NCBI GenBank assembly: GCA_029641185.1
Contig: JAPWGK010000005.1
Span: forward strand, 1,550,001-1,614,000
Source: Pseudofabraea citricarpa
Taxonomy: Eukaryota > Ascomycota > Leotiomycetes > Helotiales > Dermateaceae
Reading direction: 5' to 3'
DNA: 64,000 bases
Part shown: positions 32,701 through 44,446 of the stretch, in pieces
Position numbering within the stretch: position 1 is the first letter of the stretch
How the letters are laid out: the number at the start of each line of letters is the position of its first letter
Notes under the pieces: generated by a model
The model's input: only the letters and a program-made list of their open reading frames with translations
Database searches by the model: none
Told to the model about the DNA's origin: nothing
Made by a program: the position numbers and the translations under genes

Positions 32701-34539
32701 CCATCACTGTCTCCTCAGGACGGCGATGGTCATGGAGGAGATGCTCAAAGACAACTGAGTGTTAGGTCTGATACACTTCAGAGCAATGCTAAGTTCAGCG
32801 ATGATGAGACTGCCTCCATTGCCGGTTCAAGTCTGAATTCGAAGAATGGCATCCGCCACAAGTCAAGTGCAATGAACCTCCTGAATCGTAAGGATACTGC
32901 AAAATCATTTGCTGAGACGGGGACGACATCAACAAACGCCTTTGGCAAGGTTGAGGGTCCTTTTACAAAGTCGACTGCAACGCCATCGGCTTTGGCAATG
33001 GCGAAAGCCCAGGAAGATTCGCCCAGTGATGAAATTCGATTCAGGGGAGCTCATACCTACAACGGTAACGATCCTAGTATTCTCAAGATGCTTGATGCAA
33101 TGTACATGGACAACTACCCTACCGATATCGCTGAATTTGGTCCAATGGTTACTCCCATTAGTCGCCGGAAAGCAATCAACAGAAGTAGCAACCAAGCAGC
33201 TGATAAGCCTTGGAGACCAGAATGTACACTTGTTGCAACCTTCTCCGAGCACACTGGACCTGTACACCATATTGCCATATCTCCAGATCATGTTTTCTTC
33301 CTCACTGGAGGCGATGATGGCTGTGTTAAAGTCTGGGACACAGCTCGCTTGGAACGAAACATTACCCATCGTTCTCGACAAACTCACAAACATAACAACT
33401 CCAAAATCACCTCCATTTGTTTTGTTGAGCATACGCACACCTTCGTAAGTTGTGCAAGTGATGGCAGTATCAATGTCGTCAAGGTAGATTGCATTGCCAA
33501 TGGAGGAGTGATGCGCTATGGTAAACTGCGACTGTTGCGCGAGTATCAACTTCCTCAAGACGAAATTGCCATTTGGACAGAGCATTTCAAGCATGACACC
33601 CACTCTATTCTGCTCATTGCAACAAATCGATCACGAATTCTTGCAATTGACTTAAGAAATATGACTATTCTCTACACTCTAGAGAATCCAGTGCATCACG
33701 GTACACCAACTTGCTTTTGTATCGATAGGAAGCGAAATTGGCTGTTAATTGGTACCTCTCATGGTGTCATGGACCTTTGGGATCTTCGCTTCAAAGTTCG
33801 ACTTAAGGCTTGGGGTGTACCTGGAGCTACTGCAATTTATCGCATTGCTGTACATCCTACCAAAGGTCGAGGTAGATGGGTTTGTGTCGCGGGTGGAAGT
33901 GGTCAAGGTGAAATTACAATATGGGACGTGGAGCGAACCCAATGCCGAGAAGTATACAGAGCCAGTGGCAGCAAGGAATCACCAAAAGGATATGAGCCAT
34001 GGCCAGTAGATGAAGATCGCCCAGAAGGCATGTTAGGACGGTTTGCTACTACGTTAGAACCTACCGGATCTAGCAATGCAGACCGAGGAGTTCGTGCCAT
34101 GATAGTCGGCACAGATGCCCACGATGAAGGACGAGATTCCAAGTATGGGTTCCTGGTTACTGGAGGATCGGACAAAAAGCTTCGATTTTGGGATCTTTCC
34201 CACGTTGAGAACTCACTGGTGGTAAGTGGGTTGGAAGCTGAAGAATCAAAACCCATATTCTCTTCCACCCATCCGTCTGCCTCGTTGGTACTTAACGCGG
34301 AGAAGATCCCACGACCAGGACCTACATCACCCAATGCTGCTGCCGGATCGTCCCGAAGTTCAAATACTTCTAGCAAAGTGTCGAGTGGGCGACCTCCAAG
34401 ATCTACGGTGATATCTCTCCAACAACAACAACTTCTTAAATCCCACTTAGATTCGATTCTCGATGTTGCATTATTAGAATCGCCTTACGGCATGATGGTG
34501 TCTGTGGATAGGTCTGGCGTTGTTTTTGTCTTTCAATGA
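29786..34539 (+). CDS. VPS15: Vps15 protein kinase-like regulatory subunit of PI3-kinase Vps34
   Basis: Predicted 1564-residue protein; exon 1 29786-29996, exon 2 30056-34539. It anchors and activates Vps34 for PI3P synthesis in endosomal sorting and autophagy. The start MGQGFSL gives a Gly2 N-myristoylation signal. The kinase-like domain (about 1-310) shows VVVKPYS, HGDIKTENTLV near 141 and the divergent LSDFSAS in place of DFG, which is typical of Vps15, then YLAPERFL. HEAT-type helical repeats follow (about 360-770; e.g. LPYLVSMLNDKADIVKVAAI). A low-complexity Ser-rich linker leads into C-terminal WD40 repeats (from about 1090; FLTGGDDGCVKVWD, ITIWDVER, GGSDKKLRFWD) that close the protein. 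Length matches the family. Confidence 0.96.
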
Positions 34540-35055
34540 GGGTGGCCTTGAGTGCATTGGGATGGCGTTAAGGGGTGGGTAACACCTTACATAAGGAGCA
34601 TGGATAGATAAGCAGTTGAAAATCTAGTCATAATACATTCTTACAAAGATAAATCATTAAGAGTTAATCGAATTACGTGTTTTCTTTTCTTCGACGTTTC
34701 TCATTTATTTTCGAAAATATTAAACAATATTCTGCTGTGTGATATATAGACGTGAGAATCAGTAACTATTGGCCTGCTTCGATGGTCATTTAGCTCTTGG
34801 TCAATATTAAAGAATAGTTCAAAGAGAAGCCTCGTGCCTCTGTCCACGTGGAAATAAACCGGATCGAGACTAGTGCGTTTGTTGTAGCTCGCCAATTTTT
34901 TGAAGTTCAAGAATCACAGAAGCTCAGCCTTGTCAACATCCCCTCCGCTTCAACCCCACAAACGCCTCTTTCATACGACACGCCCTCGAATACCACCCTC
35001 GTCTCATTCGCAAAACATACGCACACACACGACAGACAGGTAACCTATCGGCAAG
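34540..35055. other. Spacer between VPS15 and LEA1
   Basis: AT-rich 3' region and the leader of the U2A' gene; no gene seen. Confidence 0.5.
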
Positions 35056-36072
35056 ATGAGACTCACAGCGGAGCTCATCCAATCTTCACTCTCCTACCTC
35101 AATCCCCTCAAGGAGCGCGAGCTAGATCTACGAGGTGCGTTATATTTTCACTGAAAAGGACTGATACTACACTTTGAGGCGAGCTGCGTTGATATCGAAT
35201 AATAATAAAGGGCACAAAATACCGGCGATTGAGAACCTGGGTGTTGCGGGGGTAAGTTCTAGGCCTCTTCTCTCTATATGATGCTCTGCTGCGCGCAGTC
35301 GCAACCTCTCTGCTTCTACATGACCACTGACTTTCAAACAGCCTCATGACGCGATCGATCTCACCGACAATGATATTCAAATCCTGGGCAATTTCCCCCT
35401 CTCCCCCCGGTTACGGACGCTGCTCCTCGCGCGCAACAGAATCGCCAGTGTGCAAGCTACCCTAGCCAATTCCATACCTAACCTTACGACTCTGGTATTG
35501 ACGGCGAACAACTTTGCTGAGCTGGCGGACCTCGATGTTTTGGCCAACTTCAACTGCCTGACGCACCTGGTGCTGATGGAGAACCCAGTAACGAGGAAGG
35601 ATGTAAGAACTTCTTTCCAAGATTGCTAGAGAAAGATGCTGAAATAGCGCTTCTTAGAACTACAGATATTGGGTTGTGTGGAGATGTCCAAGTGTTCGAT
35701 TCTTGGATTACAAAAAGGTCAAGGATTTTGAGCGAAAGCAGGCCGCTGAGATGTTTGGCACGGCTGCGGAACCTTCTGCGCTTGCTTCGAAGGTCAGTCT
35801 TTACCTTTGTGTTTGGCTAATGTATCTGACTTTTTCTGTAATAGATCATGGGCGTTAAGTCGAAGACCTTCGATATCCCAGCAAACGGCACAGTCACGGC
35901 CACATCATCAAAGAACTACCGCGTCAAGCTGACAGACAAGGAGCGCAAGAAGGTCGAGGAGCTGATCAAGAACGCAAAGAGTCTACAAGACATCATACGT
36001 CTAGAGAAGGAGTTGAACGAGGGACGGGTTCCAGCCGCAGCACAAGGTGGTGATGATGCCATGGAGGAATAA
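35056..36072 (+). CDS. LEA1: U2 snRNP component A' (Lea1), leucine-rich repeat protein
   Basis: Predicted 247-residue spliceosomal protein that binds U2 snRNA together with U2B''. Five exons: 35056-35134, 35211-35251, 35342-35602, 35658-35792 and 35845-36072. It starts MRLTAELIQSSLSYLNPLKE and continues RELDLRGHKIPAIENLG. Leucine-rich repeats include AIDLTDNDIQILGNFP, LRTLLLARNRI, LTTLVLTANNF and LTHLVLMENPV. The diagnostic LRR cap YRYWVVWRCPSVRFLDYKKV is restored by the fourth exon. The C-terminal region GVKSKTFDIPANG and a helical DKERKKVEELIKNAKSL tail fit fungal Lea1. Confidence 0.95.
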
Positions 36073-36732
36073 GAGGCTCCACAAGGTACGCTTGGTTCAG
36101 GGGTGATATCGCATGAAAGCATCACAATTGGCGTTTTTCTGTCTTTTTTTTTTTCTCCTAGGTTTGGCTTTAAGACTTTATGTTGGTCGCAGAGACGATG
36201 AAATCAAGAAAAAGTCTGGGCGTTGGAGAGGCTTGATTTTCCCCTTAAAATAAGTAAAGACAGAAAGAATGAACTTCCATGTGTATATAAGCAACATAAC
36301 CCAGCTTCGCTCGCTCGCTCAATGTGCTTGGGAGTTTACGTCATTGTCTTTCAGGTGAATTAGTAGCATCGTCGTTTAATGCATCACATTCACACCTATA
36401 TGCCTCTACAAATAAAGTCAAAATTTTGCTTTTGGTTAAGGGGAGAGGAGCAAAGGCAACTGTGATTCTTATCGGCAATACATAGATGGTGGTATGGCAA
36501 GAAATAGAAATCTCACTGACAGTGCAGTCAAGACAGATTAATGAGATAAGAAGCTACAAAGCGAGATTACAGAGCTCAAATCAAACACAACATCCCATGT
36601 TTACTTTTAGTCAAGACTCCAGAGAAACCCGACCATCATGTTATATTATCTTATCCTATACACCCAAACAAACAAAGCAGGACAGCACAATGGCCATTTC
36701 AAACACGGACAAGGAAAGGTATCCGAACCCGT
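36073..36732. other. Convergent 3' spacer
   Basis: AT-rich 3' sequence between the converging U2A' and Dpb3-like genes; no gene seen. Confidence 0.5.
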
Positions 36733-37599
36733 TCACGTCATCTCGACATCTGGTTTATCTTGAAGCTTCTCGCCACTGCCATTCACGCCGTTGATCTCGC
36801 TGATGCTCGTTCGTGCGCCTCGGATCTCCATCTCCAGCTGCTCTGTCGGCCCGGACCCATCGTCTCCCTCATCCGCTGCGCCATCACGCCCGTGTCCATT
36901 GGCTCCTGTGCCGTTCGCAGGCGCTTTTGCCAATCTACCTTTCCCGTCGAGAGTCGTCTGGCCGGCTGCTGACTGACCCTGCCCTTGGCCGTTCGCTGCT
37001 GCACGTGCCTTGCTCTCTTTGAATTGCTTGTGCGTCATGGTGCGAGGCACAATATCAACGAGGAACTCGAGGTTATCGTGGTGCGCTACAGCAGTTGCTA
37101 AGGAGGGTAGGTTTATGTTAGTTCCTGATTGCATGCTCTTCTTTCTTTTGGTGTTAGATATGCAGGGGAGGACAGGAGCGTACCGAGATCTCGGTATTGG
37201 ATGTTTCGCCGTGGCTTCCTCTCGGATTTCACGACGTTGTGGCCTTGCTCGGCGAGGTATTGGATGAATAGCTCCTGGGATTTTGTTAGAATCTCGAGGA
37301 TGTGTGTTACAAGTGGAGCTACTAGGCGTGAACGTACGGTTGCGAGGGTTATCACGAATGAGGCATTGTTGGAGCACATGTTGATGTCATGATCAAGTGC
37401 TATAATTTTCTTTATGCGTGATACTAAGAGTCCTGTCAGATGAATTCTGACGCTCTGAGAGCTTTGGGTCCTTACGTGGTAGCTGACATGTTCCTGTTGG
37501 ATCTTTCCGTGGGGGAATTGCAGATGTGTTGTAAGGCATTGTGGCGACCGCTGCTGCGGTGTTGGATGGAATAGACCTGTATTCCCAGGAATGAGCCAT
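36733..37599 (-). CDS. Dpb3-like CBF/NF-Y-type histone-fold protein
   Basis: Predicted 224-residue protein from four exons: 37599-37476, 37432-37338, 37274-37184 and 37097-36733. Residues about 40-135 form a histone fold of the NF-YC/CHRAC15/Pol epsilon subunit C type. The segments are LPRLLVSRIKKIIALDHDI, NASFVITLATELFIQYLAEQ, RNIQYRDLATAVAHHD and FLVDIVPRTMTHKQFKESK. In this family the protein pairs with a Dpb4-like partner in DNA polymerase epsilon or chromatin remodellers. A low-complexity Gly/Asn/Asp-rich acidic tail follows. NF-YC-like transcription factor identity cannot be excluded, but VPRTMT after the third helix favours the Dpb3/CHRAC15 group. A second in-frame ATG (MPYNTSAIPP) lies 19 codons in. 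Confidence 0.85.
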
Positions 37600-38677
37600 G
37601 GTGGCCAATTTTTAAGATATAAGACACTGAGAATGTGGTTTGAAGTAGAGGATACAAAGGCTCGAGTCTGGGATTCACTTCTTCGGTATATGTATACTGT
37701 TACACATACCAAGGAAGTCACGGCTAAGGTCATCGAAACTGATGGTCCAGCACCCAGACTACTAAGTCTTGTGCCACTGCTTGCTTGTCATCGCCCATGC
37801 TTGATGATTTCTCCCAGTCTGGTCTCGAACTACAATTTGAATGACGACCAAATCTATAGTTTTGTCCACTAGAACGGGAAAGATGCTTCAAAGACCCCAA
37901 AGGCCAGAACAAGACTCAACGCAACGGACGGGTAGTCACGTGCTGGTAACATGGGAAGCAACAGAAAGGCACCGACTTTCAAACAAAGAAGAGGTGAACA
38001 ATGCACCGGGGAAAATATAGAATGAGATTTAGTACCGAGGCAATTCAACGCTTTGCCTTGATCGTGCGGATTGAACCATTTAAAGTGCGCAAACTATCAA
38101 ACACGTTAGCGTGGAAGGAGGAAGGAGGAAGGAGGAAGAATTGGGTAGTTCCGAGTTCAGAGGGAAGATAACAATAAGACTAGCCCCAAAGAGCTTCTTG
38201 GTGTTTCGCCATCGTACCTTGGTTGAAACTTGTTAGATGGATTGATTTCGAGAGCGATGATCGACAGATAAGTATGAGCTGGACACCTTATGATAGTTCT
38301 GCAGAGCTAAAGAGCGGAGCGCGCCTCGTCCAGACGCGTCGTTTAGCTAGCGTTACACGTGATCATCGCCCCCTTTTTAAATGGGTTTCTAGCTCGGCTC
38401 CCCTTTTTACTGATCTTCCGAACCAGAACCAGACTATGTCTTTAAAGAATTCCTCACAGACCAGAAAATACTCTTGATAATACCTCCTAAGTGGTCTGAT
38501 ATACCAAACATGCAACCTCTGAGATGACCAGTGGTCTTCAATGTGAAATGGATTTTTTTTTTAAAAAAAAGAAAGGTCAAATTTCCCGGGGAAATCACTT
38601 CATTCACAAATCACAATTCAGCTATACTACAAACATTGCTAACTATACCCAACCATCAAGTCACACTCAACAACCGA
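37600..38677. other. Intergenic, no gene seen
   Basis: About 1.1 kb with a GGAGGAA microrepeat near 38,112-38,140 and poly-T/poly-A tracts near 38,553. No open frame carries family-like sequence. Confidence 0.5.
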
Positions 38678-39493
38678 CTAAAGCGTGCCAACAACGTACA
38701 TTTCAGAGAACAATTCCCGTCGTCCTACAGCAATAAAAACATTGGCTTCTGTAATTCCTAGCACCGGAACTTCACCCATAGGGTCAAGATAACCAGCGGA
38801 AGTAAACTCGATTGTTCCCTGATCAGCTGCCCATATGCGTTTAATCTCTACCCCTGATGCGGGGCAGCATAGAACACTTCTTTCGGTAAAGGCTGAATAA
38901 TTGGCATTGGGAATCTCACGTACAGTAAACAAATCGTTGGCGTTGGACGACTTTGGGTCGGATTCGACACTCTTGATCAGAGCTTGCTCAACCTCTGCGC
39001 CCACTCGTATGTGAATCTTGATGATTTGCACACCCTGACGAACAACTTTAATCTCAAGCGCATCTCCACTGACGGGGATGAAATGGATATTGGCAAACTT
39101 CTTCGCCATTCCAAAATATACGCCCCAAGGTCCCATGGCATCGCACTCGGATTTGTCTCCGGTCACACCATCCACATACTCCCAGCCTGCCATTCCCTTC
39201 TTCCCCTCAAATTCGGTGTGGCCACGGAATTGGACACCAAAATATGGTGTTGGAGCTCCACCCGCCGTTTGAGCAAATGGACTTGAGAAAGCCAAAAGGG
39301 TGACTTCGGGTGGAAAGCTTCGATCCACCTTAAGTGGTGGTGGTAAGATGTATTTCTCGATAGCTTCATAAGTACTGGTGAACTTCAAGGAATAATTCGT
39401 AACGTGAGAAAAAACAGGGTCAGGCCAAGCATGTTCACCAGGGGCGGCCCCAATGAAATTCAAGGTACCCCCAATGAATTCTTTGTTCGACAT
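38678..39493 (-). CDS. Acetoacetate decarboxylase-like superfamily protein
   Basis: Single-exon 271-residue protein starting MSNKEFIGGTLNF at the first true ATG. Regions such as YFGVQFRGHTEFEGKKGMAG, DGVTGDKSECDAMGPWGVYF, FANIHFIPVSGD and the C-terminal VLGITEANVFIAVGRRELF resemble fungal members of the acetoacetate decarboxylase superfamily. Several of these sit near secondary-metabolism or catabolic genes. The Schiff-base lysine of true acetoacetate decarboxylase cannot be confidently placed here (candidate EGKKG), so the reaction is uncertain. No signal peptide. Assignment rests on overall pattern, without a search. Confidence 0.65.
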   Translation of the reverse strand: MSNKEFIGGTLNFIGAAPGEHAWPDPVFSHVTNYSLKFTSTYEAIEKYILPPPLKVDRSFPPEVTLLAFSSPFAQTAGGAPTPYFGVQFRGHTEFEGKKGMAGWEYVDGVTGDKSECDAMGPWGVYFGMAKKFANIHFIPVSGDALEIKVVRQGVQIIKIHIRVGAEVEQALIKSVESDPKSSNANDLFTVREIPNANYSAFTERSVLCCPASGVEIKRIWAADQGTIEFTSAGYLDPMGEVPVLGITEANVFIAVGRRELFSEMYVVGTL

Positions 39494-40812
39494 GATGGAT
39501 ACTAGGAGATTTAATGTCAAAAGTAGAAGAGAGGCTCCTGAGCTGACATTCTAGTTATAGGGTAGAAGGAACTTCGATCATCTATGTATATGGTTAGTTT
39601 CGGCGATTCCGAATATTGTCCGTTTACTAATATTCCATATTGGTTCCTTAATTACTAAGGTAGCCCGGACTTCATTGCTTCCGGAACAACCGAACTTTCT
39701 GCATTAAAACCTCGATACAAAACAATGAAACCATAATTCGATTAACGATGCACCTGCTATATCCTGTATAATATCCAATTAAGCTTCGGCATCTTACTAA
39801 TTGCTCGGAAGCCTTCTAAAAAAGAACCTAGAAAAAGTTCAGTTAAATTGCCTTGGATAATTGTTTGTATGTAAGAAGAGAATCATAAAGACCATAAACA
39901 TTTACAAACCATTGATATATCGTTCTCTAAGAATACCATCAAGAAATAAGATACTCCTTAAGATTTGATGACTGATTTAACGAGTATTAAATCCCGGCTT
40001 TTGTACCAGTCGCATCGAAATGCTGACCTTCGATTCAAGAACCAACGTTGTTATTATTACTGGCGCTATTATCACCTTAATTTATCTGCTTAGCTCTGCC
40101 TCGTATTTAGTTACTTATTACAAGTGAGGAGCGGTGACCTGTGAAGTTAAGCGACCAGCAGATGAAGCTTCCTTCTACTTTTATTTTATAGTACAGTCAA
40201 GTTACTAATTTGATATGAATTACTCTCAAAATCACTGGTCCAATATTGTTTAATTGATCCCGTCTCCTTTTCAGAATTCGGTTTATTTCCCTATGTAGGT
40301 TTTGAAATCACTAAATTGAACTTGGATCTGTACCGACAATGGCAACAACGATTGTTAACCTGAATCTCACTTTTGTAATAGAGTTGGAGTCTACTGCAAC
40401 AGCTTTCTATTTGTTCCCTGGAGATCCACATCCAAATGATCCACACGCTGCTTGTCGCTTCTAACATAAAACCCTTGAGATCGAGGTACACGACCAAGAG
40501 GACGATGGCAAACTTCGAGAATAGTTGGAACTGCACAAGGATTCTGAAGAGGAGGGTGGAGTTATTAGGGATAAGGTGACCTGAGACTCTTAGATGAAAA
40601 CCGTTAGAAAGCAGAGTAGAGCTGTGAGTAATGATGAAGTGTGTTATACAAAACTACCTAGTACTCTAGAAAGATACTCCCAAAAGACCACTTCAAAAAC
40701 AAACAGTACAAGAATATTGTTATGAGATAACTGCCATGGCCATTGCATAATGGGATCTCCAACCCTTCAAACCCTCCTCTTTGATTTTTATTCCTTTCCA
40801 GAACTGCTAAGT
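39494..40812. other. 1.3 kb AT-rich spacer, no gene seen
   Basis: Many short stops in all frames. No gene, tRNA or transposon end recognised. Confidence 0.5.
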
Positions 40813-41493
40813 CTAATCTTCTTCAGTCTTCTTGCGTTTGAAAGTAAGCTTTCTATGGATAAAATCAAGCATTTTTGAACGACGGGACTTTGGCTTTTCC
40901 TCCTTGATAACTCTCTTATGTGTGGCTAGGTGTTCATATGCAAAGTCCCTGATATCAGTTGTGCTGAGGAGGTTTTCGACAGTATCTTCCATAGGGACCT
41001 GAACAGTATCCTTCACATGGGCCTCGATAGTATCCTCTACATGGGCTACTTTCGGGGGCTCTGCCTTTTCAAAAGCTATAATCTCCTCCTCGGTTTCTTC
41101 AGGGATTACCTTCAGTGTGGGGACAAAATGTCGACGCTTCTTCAGATATCGCTCGACTCGAATCGGCTTTTTAACTACGCCTTTTAACTTGAGTGGATCG
41201 ATTGACTCGCCAACATATGGACGTCCTCGAATGTTTTTCACAGGAGTCACCATCAGACTTTCGCTCTTTTGCTTTGTTTTCTCTTCCTTTTGCTCGACAG
41301 GCAAATCTGCAGGAGCCTGGACGTGTTCTCGTATCTCTTTGGACGCTGTAGTATCTGGCTGTCTCATCTGTTCGATATTCTCAGGCTCGGGTCTTGGCTC
41401 TGGTGCTGAGCTCGTACAAGGAGAGGCGATTCTCTCTTCTGGACGTCGAATGTCATGCACATGGAGCATAGGGACTTGTTTCTCGACCGGCAT
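40813..41493 (-). CDS. Charged orphan protein with internal 8-residue repeats
   Basis: Single-exon 226-residue protein, unrecognised. It is rich in Glu, Lys and Pro, with basic blocks (KKPIRVERYLKKRRH) and a highly basic C-terminus (KLTFKRKKTEED). Three adjacent 8-residue repeats of the form hVEDTIEx occur near residues 150-173 and are encoded by a 24-nt tandem repeat at 40979-41050. The in-frame sequence just upstream of the ATG would encode a hydrophobic stretch, but no upstream start codon is visible between it and a TATA-like element near 41,639, so I take the ATG at 41493. Likely a disordered, possibly lineage-specific protein. Confidence 0.6.
   Translation of the reverse strand: MPVEKQVPMLHVHDIRRPEERIASPCTSSAPEPRPEPENIEQMRQPDTTASKEIREHVQAPADLPVEQKEEKTKQKSESLMVTPVKNIRGRPYVGESIDPLKLKGVVKKPIRVERYLKKRRHFVPTLKVIPEETEEEIIAFEKAEPPKVAHVEDTIEAHVKDTVQVPMEDTVENLLSTTDIRDFAYEHLATHKRVIKEEKPKSRRSKMLDFIHRKLTFKRKKTEED
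40979..41050. repeat. 24-nt tandem repeat, three copies, in coding sequence
   Basis: Units start at 40979, 41003 and 41027 (pattern A[CT]AGTATC...), exactly in phase with the minus-strand reading frame. They encode three copies of an 8-residue motif containing ED/KD-T-V/I. Confidence 0.8.
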
Positions 41494-41925
41494 TGCGACG
41501 ACAATGATGACGCAGACCGCGATGAGGAGGCTATTGAGTAAAGGGTTTGGAAGTTTTGTTGTGTTTGATGTGTATACTATGTGAGTGAATGAGGGTGCGG
41601 AGGAAATCGTGGAGAAATGACAACTCTGGGGATGTTTATAAATAAGTCATAATGAATTGAACTGATCTTAAACTAGGGTGCAGCGACTAATTGAAAAACT
41701 GCAACAAATTTTTTCTTAGTAGTACCGTGGTTCCGAACAGCTGGAAATGATGAGGCCTAAAAAGTTCATAATTATGGTAGCGAGAGCGGGAGATGACACT
41801 AAGCATCATAGTTTGATAGGAATATATAATTGAATTCTCATCCAAAAGGCAAGGCAGCCAAGTGATTTACATATTGTGGCCCTTTGTACCCAAAAACACC
41901 ACTATGCTTGTCTCTATAATGCTTG
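41494..41925. other. Spacer between the orphan gene and uridine kinase
   Basis: Promoter of the 41,493 gene and 3' region of the uridine kinase gene; no other gene seen. Confidence 0.5.
41634..41644 (-). promoter_or_regulatory. TATA-like element of the 41,493 gene
   Basis: TATTTATAAAC on the minus strand, about 140 nt upstream of the ATG at 41493. The short leader between them contains no ATG. Function is inferred from sequence and position. Confidence 0.4.
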
Positions 41926-43654
41926 TTAACAACCAAAGTATCGCTTTTCGATCCATCTATCCTCATAATCTGCGACAATCCTGCAGACAACCACCTTGAG
42001 TTCTGGAAAGACGCTAGTCAACCTATTTAGACCCATGCGGCCAGCGAAATAAGTGACAAAGACGATCTTTTCCTCGGGTACTCCATGATCGACTAGTACC
42101 TGAACCGCCATTAAAGCTGCCCCACCACTTGACATTTGCGGGTCAAGCAAGAGAACACTATCATGTGTCTTGATGTCTTCTGGAAGCTTCAGATAGTGTA
42201 GCTCTGGTTCGCCGGTTCTAATGTTTGACTGGATCAAAAGTCGGCCAGTTTTACAATCCGGAATTACCCTCTTGAGTCCAGTTTCCATTGCAGAGCCTGC
42301 TCGAAGAATCACGACAGCACTAACGTCGCCAGTTGGAACTAAACCATGGTATTGATTACCAGCGGCAGTTTCTACCATTTTTTCCTTGAAATAAGCATTG
42401 TTCATTGCACTAGAAAACCATGTTAGCAAAATGCACTCCTGAATTAGTTCTAAACATACTGTTCGATAAGGAGGGTGGCCAAACGGTCAAAATAGAAGAT
42501 AAAATCCTCGGTATCTGTGTCGATATCTTGAATGATAGTATTCATGCCTTTGAGTTGGGGAGTTTCTTCTAGCAAAAGGACCTTCTCAGAAAGGGGATTC
42601 TCTTCTGAGCTCTGTCCTAGCTTCTTGAGCTCTGCACGATGATTTGACGATTTTTCGATTAGCTTCCTTTCAATGTATTGAACTACCATGGCTTTGAATT
42701 GTCAGTATGCATCTGCATTACGAGCGGACTACTGACTGATAGCAACTCGATTCTCGACACCACGAGGTACAATAATATCTAGGCAAAGTTATACACACGT
42801 ATCTTTGGATTATGGAGACGCTCACTCACCAGCGACCTTTTGCTGGGGTTCAACATATCGTTCAAAATTGGGCTTTACGAATCCGAACCATTGCTTGATG
42901 CAGCCTTCTATATCTCTACCGCGCTCCTCAACGTCTCTTAGTACTAATTGTCTTGATTAGAAACTGGTACAAGCTTTAGGCAAGTATTGAATGCACTAAT
43001 GTGACTTACTCCGCCTAGAGAGGCACGTGTCTGCATCTGCATCGCAAAAGATCTACAGGAATACTTGTTAGCAATTAATGAACAGAACAGTGTGGAAGAA
43101 AGTGTTATTGATGCCTACCTTCATATCCAACAACTCAAGGACACGTGGGTCATAGAGGGCAAAAATTCCTTCCAACACAAGCACGTGTGGTGAATAAATC
43201 GAGGTGGTTGCATCCTCTCTGGAATGCTTCGAAAACGAATATATTGGAATTTCTGCTCTCTTACTGCAAATTATTAGGTTAGTCACCAGTATTATAGTAG
43301 AAAGTTAGGAACCATTACCCTGCTTTGAGATCTCGGAGTCGGTCAACCAAAACATCAAAGTCAATTGCGTCTGGACTATCAAAGTCATACTCATTTCTGA
43401 AGGCTTTGCGTGAGGACTCGGCATCAAGTGGTTTATAAAACGAGTCCTACAAGGAAAATAATTAGCCAAAGCATTGCCCATGAGCAGAAGAAGCGCACCA
43501 TGGATAAGATAACAACCCAAGGTAGGCCGAGCTTAGAAACGATTGCGTGGGATAGAGTCGATTTACCGGAACCAGAGCTTCCGGCAACACCAATGATACA
43601 AACGTCCTGCCATGGTGGACTGTAATGAGCTTTCTTGCTCATGCTCTCAGCCAT
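41926..43654 (-). CDS. URK1: Uridine kinase with C-terminal UPRT-like domain
   Basis: Predicted 447-residue enzyme phosphorylating uridine and cytidine in pyrimidine salvage. Eight exons: 43654-43499, 43446-43319, 43263-43119, 43052-43010, 42943-42830, 42778-42737, 42691-42460 and 42409-41926. The N-terminal kinase has the Walker A GVAGSSGSGKST, DSFYKPL, DFDSPDAIDFD, VLVLEGIFALYDPRV, the DADADTCLSRR lid region and GCIKQWFGFVKPNFERYVEP. The C-terminal half is a uracil phosphoribosyltransferase-like domain with LLIQSNIRTGEPELHYLKLP and the PRPP-loop-like LLLDPQMSSGGAALMAV, ending DRWIEKRYFGC. This architecture is usual for fungal Urk1; whether the UPRT part is catalytic is not settled by sequence. 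Confidence 0.95.
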
Positions 43655-44446
43655 AGCTGCTCTGTAGTTACAACCTTGTCCAATCCGTCGCACGTTTGAT
43701 GTGCCGTGGTAGCGTCCTTAAAGATGCAAAGTTTGTTCTTGCTATCTCATGATGCTGTTGAAAAACAAAAAAGCCTCCAAGATAATAAATAATCGAGTCC
43801 CACAAGTGAAGGAAGACGTGAATGTGGAAAGGTCCGAAGCCCAGTGAAGAAAGTCATCTTTAATATCACGTGGTTGATAGGCGGCTCCCGTGCCATGTCC
43901 CACTTCCTTGTTTAGGGTTAGCGCCTCGGTTGTACTAGCTCTGAAAACACAACTCAAGACAAGAGCTTCTTCTCTGCTCACGACCTTTCATCTTCCTTCC
44001 ATATCAAACATCCTACCTTCTCCGCCACAAGAATCATCATTGGGCACTGTGCTGGACACTTCTGCTCTTTGCGAAGTCTGTTTCTGATGTCTTATGGGGG
44101 CTGATTAGTCAAACGCCGTTGCAAGAATGGTACGTCCGCAGTTCGTGAACCCTGGTCACGGATGAGGCTGATGTCGCATCGTAGACGTCTTCGACGGCTT
44201 CGACGACCACACCTTTGCGACACGCTTTCGATAGCCGTGTCGAAAGCGTCAAACCTGTGAAGAGGTATGCTTTTATTTCATTCCCCCATCCGCGGTCGCG
44301 ATACCAGATTCTGGCTATTGCATTCCCCACCGCTCTTTGCAGGCTCTACATGATGAGTTACATCAACTGGGAATCTCTCCTAAAAATTACGCATGCGGAG
44401 AACACATTTAGTTGCTTAACTGAACCACTCAGTGGCCTTGCACATT
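43655..44446. other. Divergent promoter region between URK1 and GID8
   Basis: About 790 nt. The right part is GC-richer and contains a 10-bp inverted repeat at 44222-44249. No gene seen. Confidence 0.5.
44222..44249. repeat. 10-bp inverted repeat with 8-nt loop
   Basis: ACGCTTTCGA at 44222-44231 and its exact reverse complement TCGAAAGCGT at 44240-44249. In RNA it would form a stable hairpin about 200 nt upstream of the GID8 start. Confidence 0.7.

Noticed and set aside
36486..36794. 102-codon plus-strand frame between LEA1 and the Dpb3-like gene
   Set aside because: Lies in convergent 3' sequence and overlaps the Dpb3-like C-terminus antisense; no family features.
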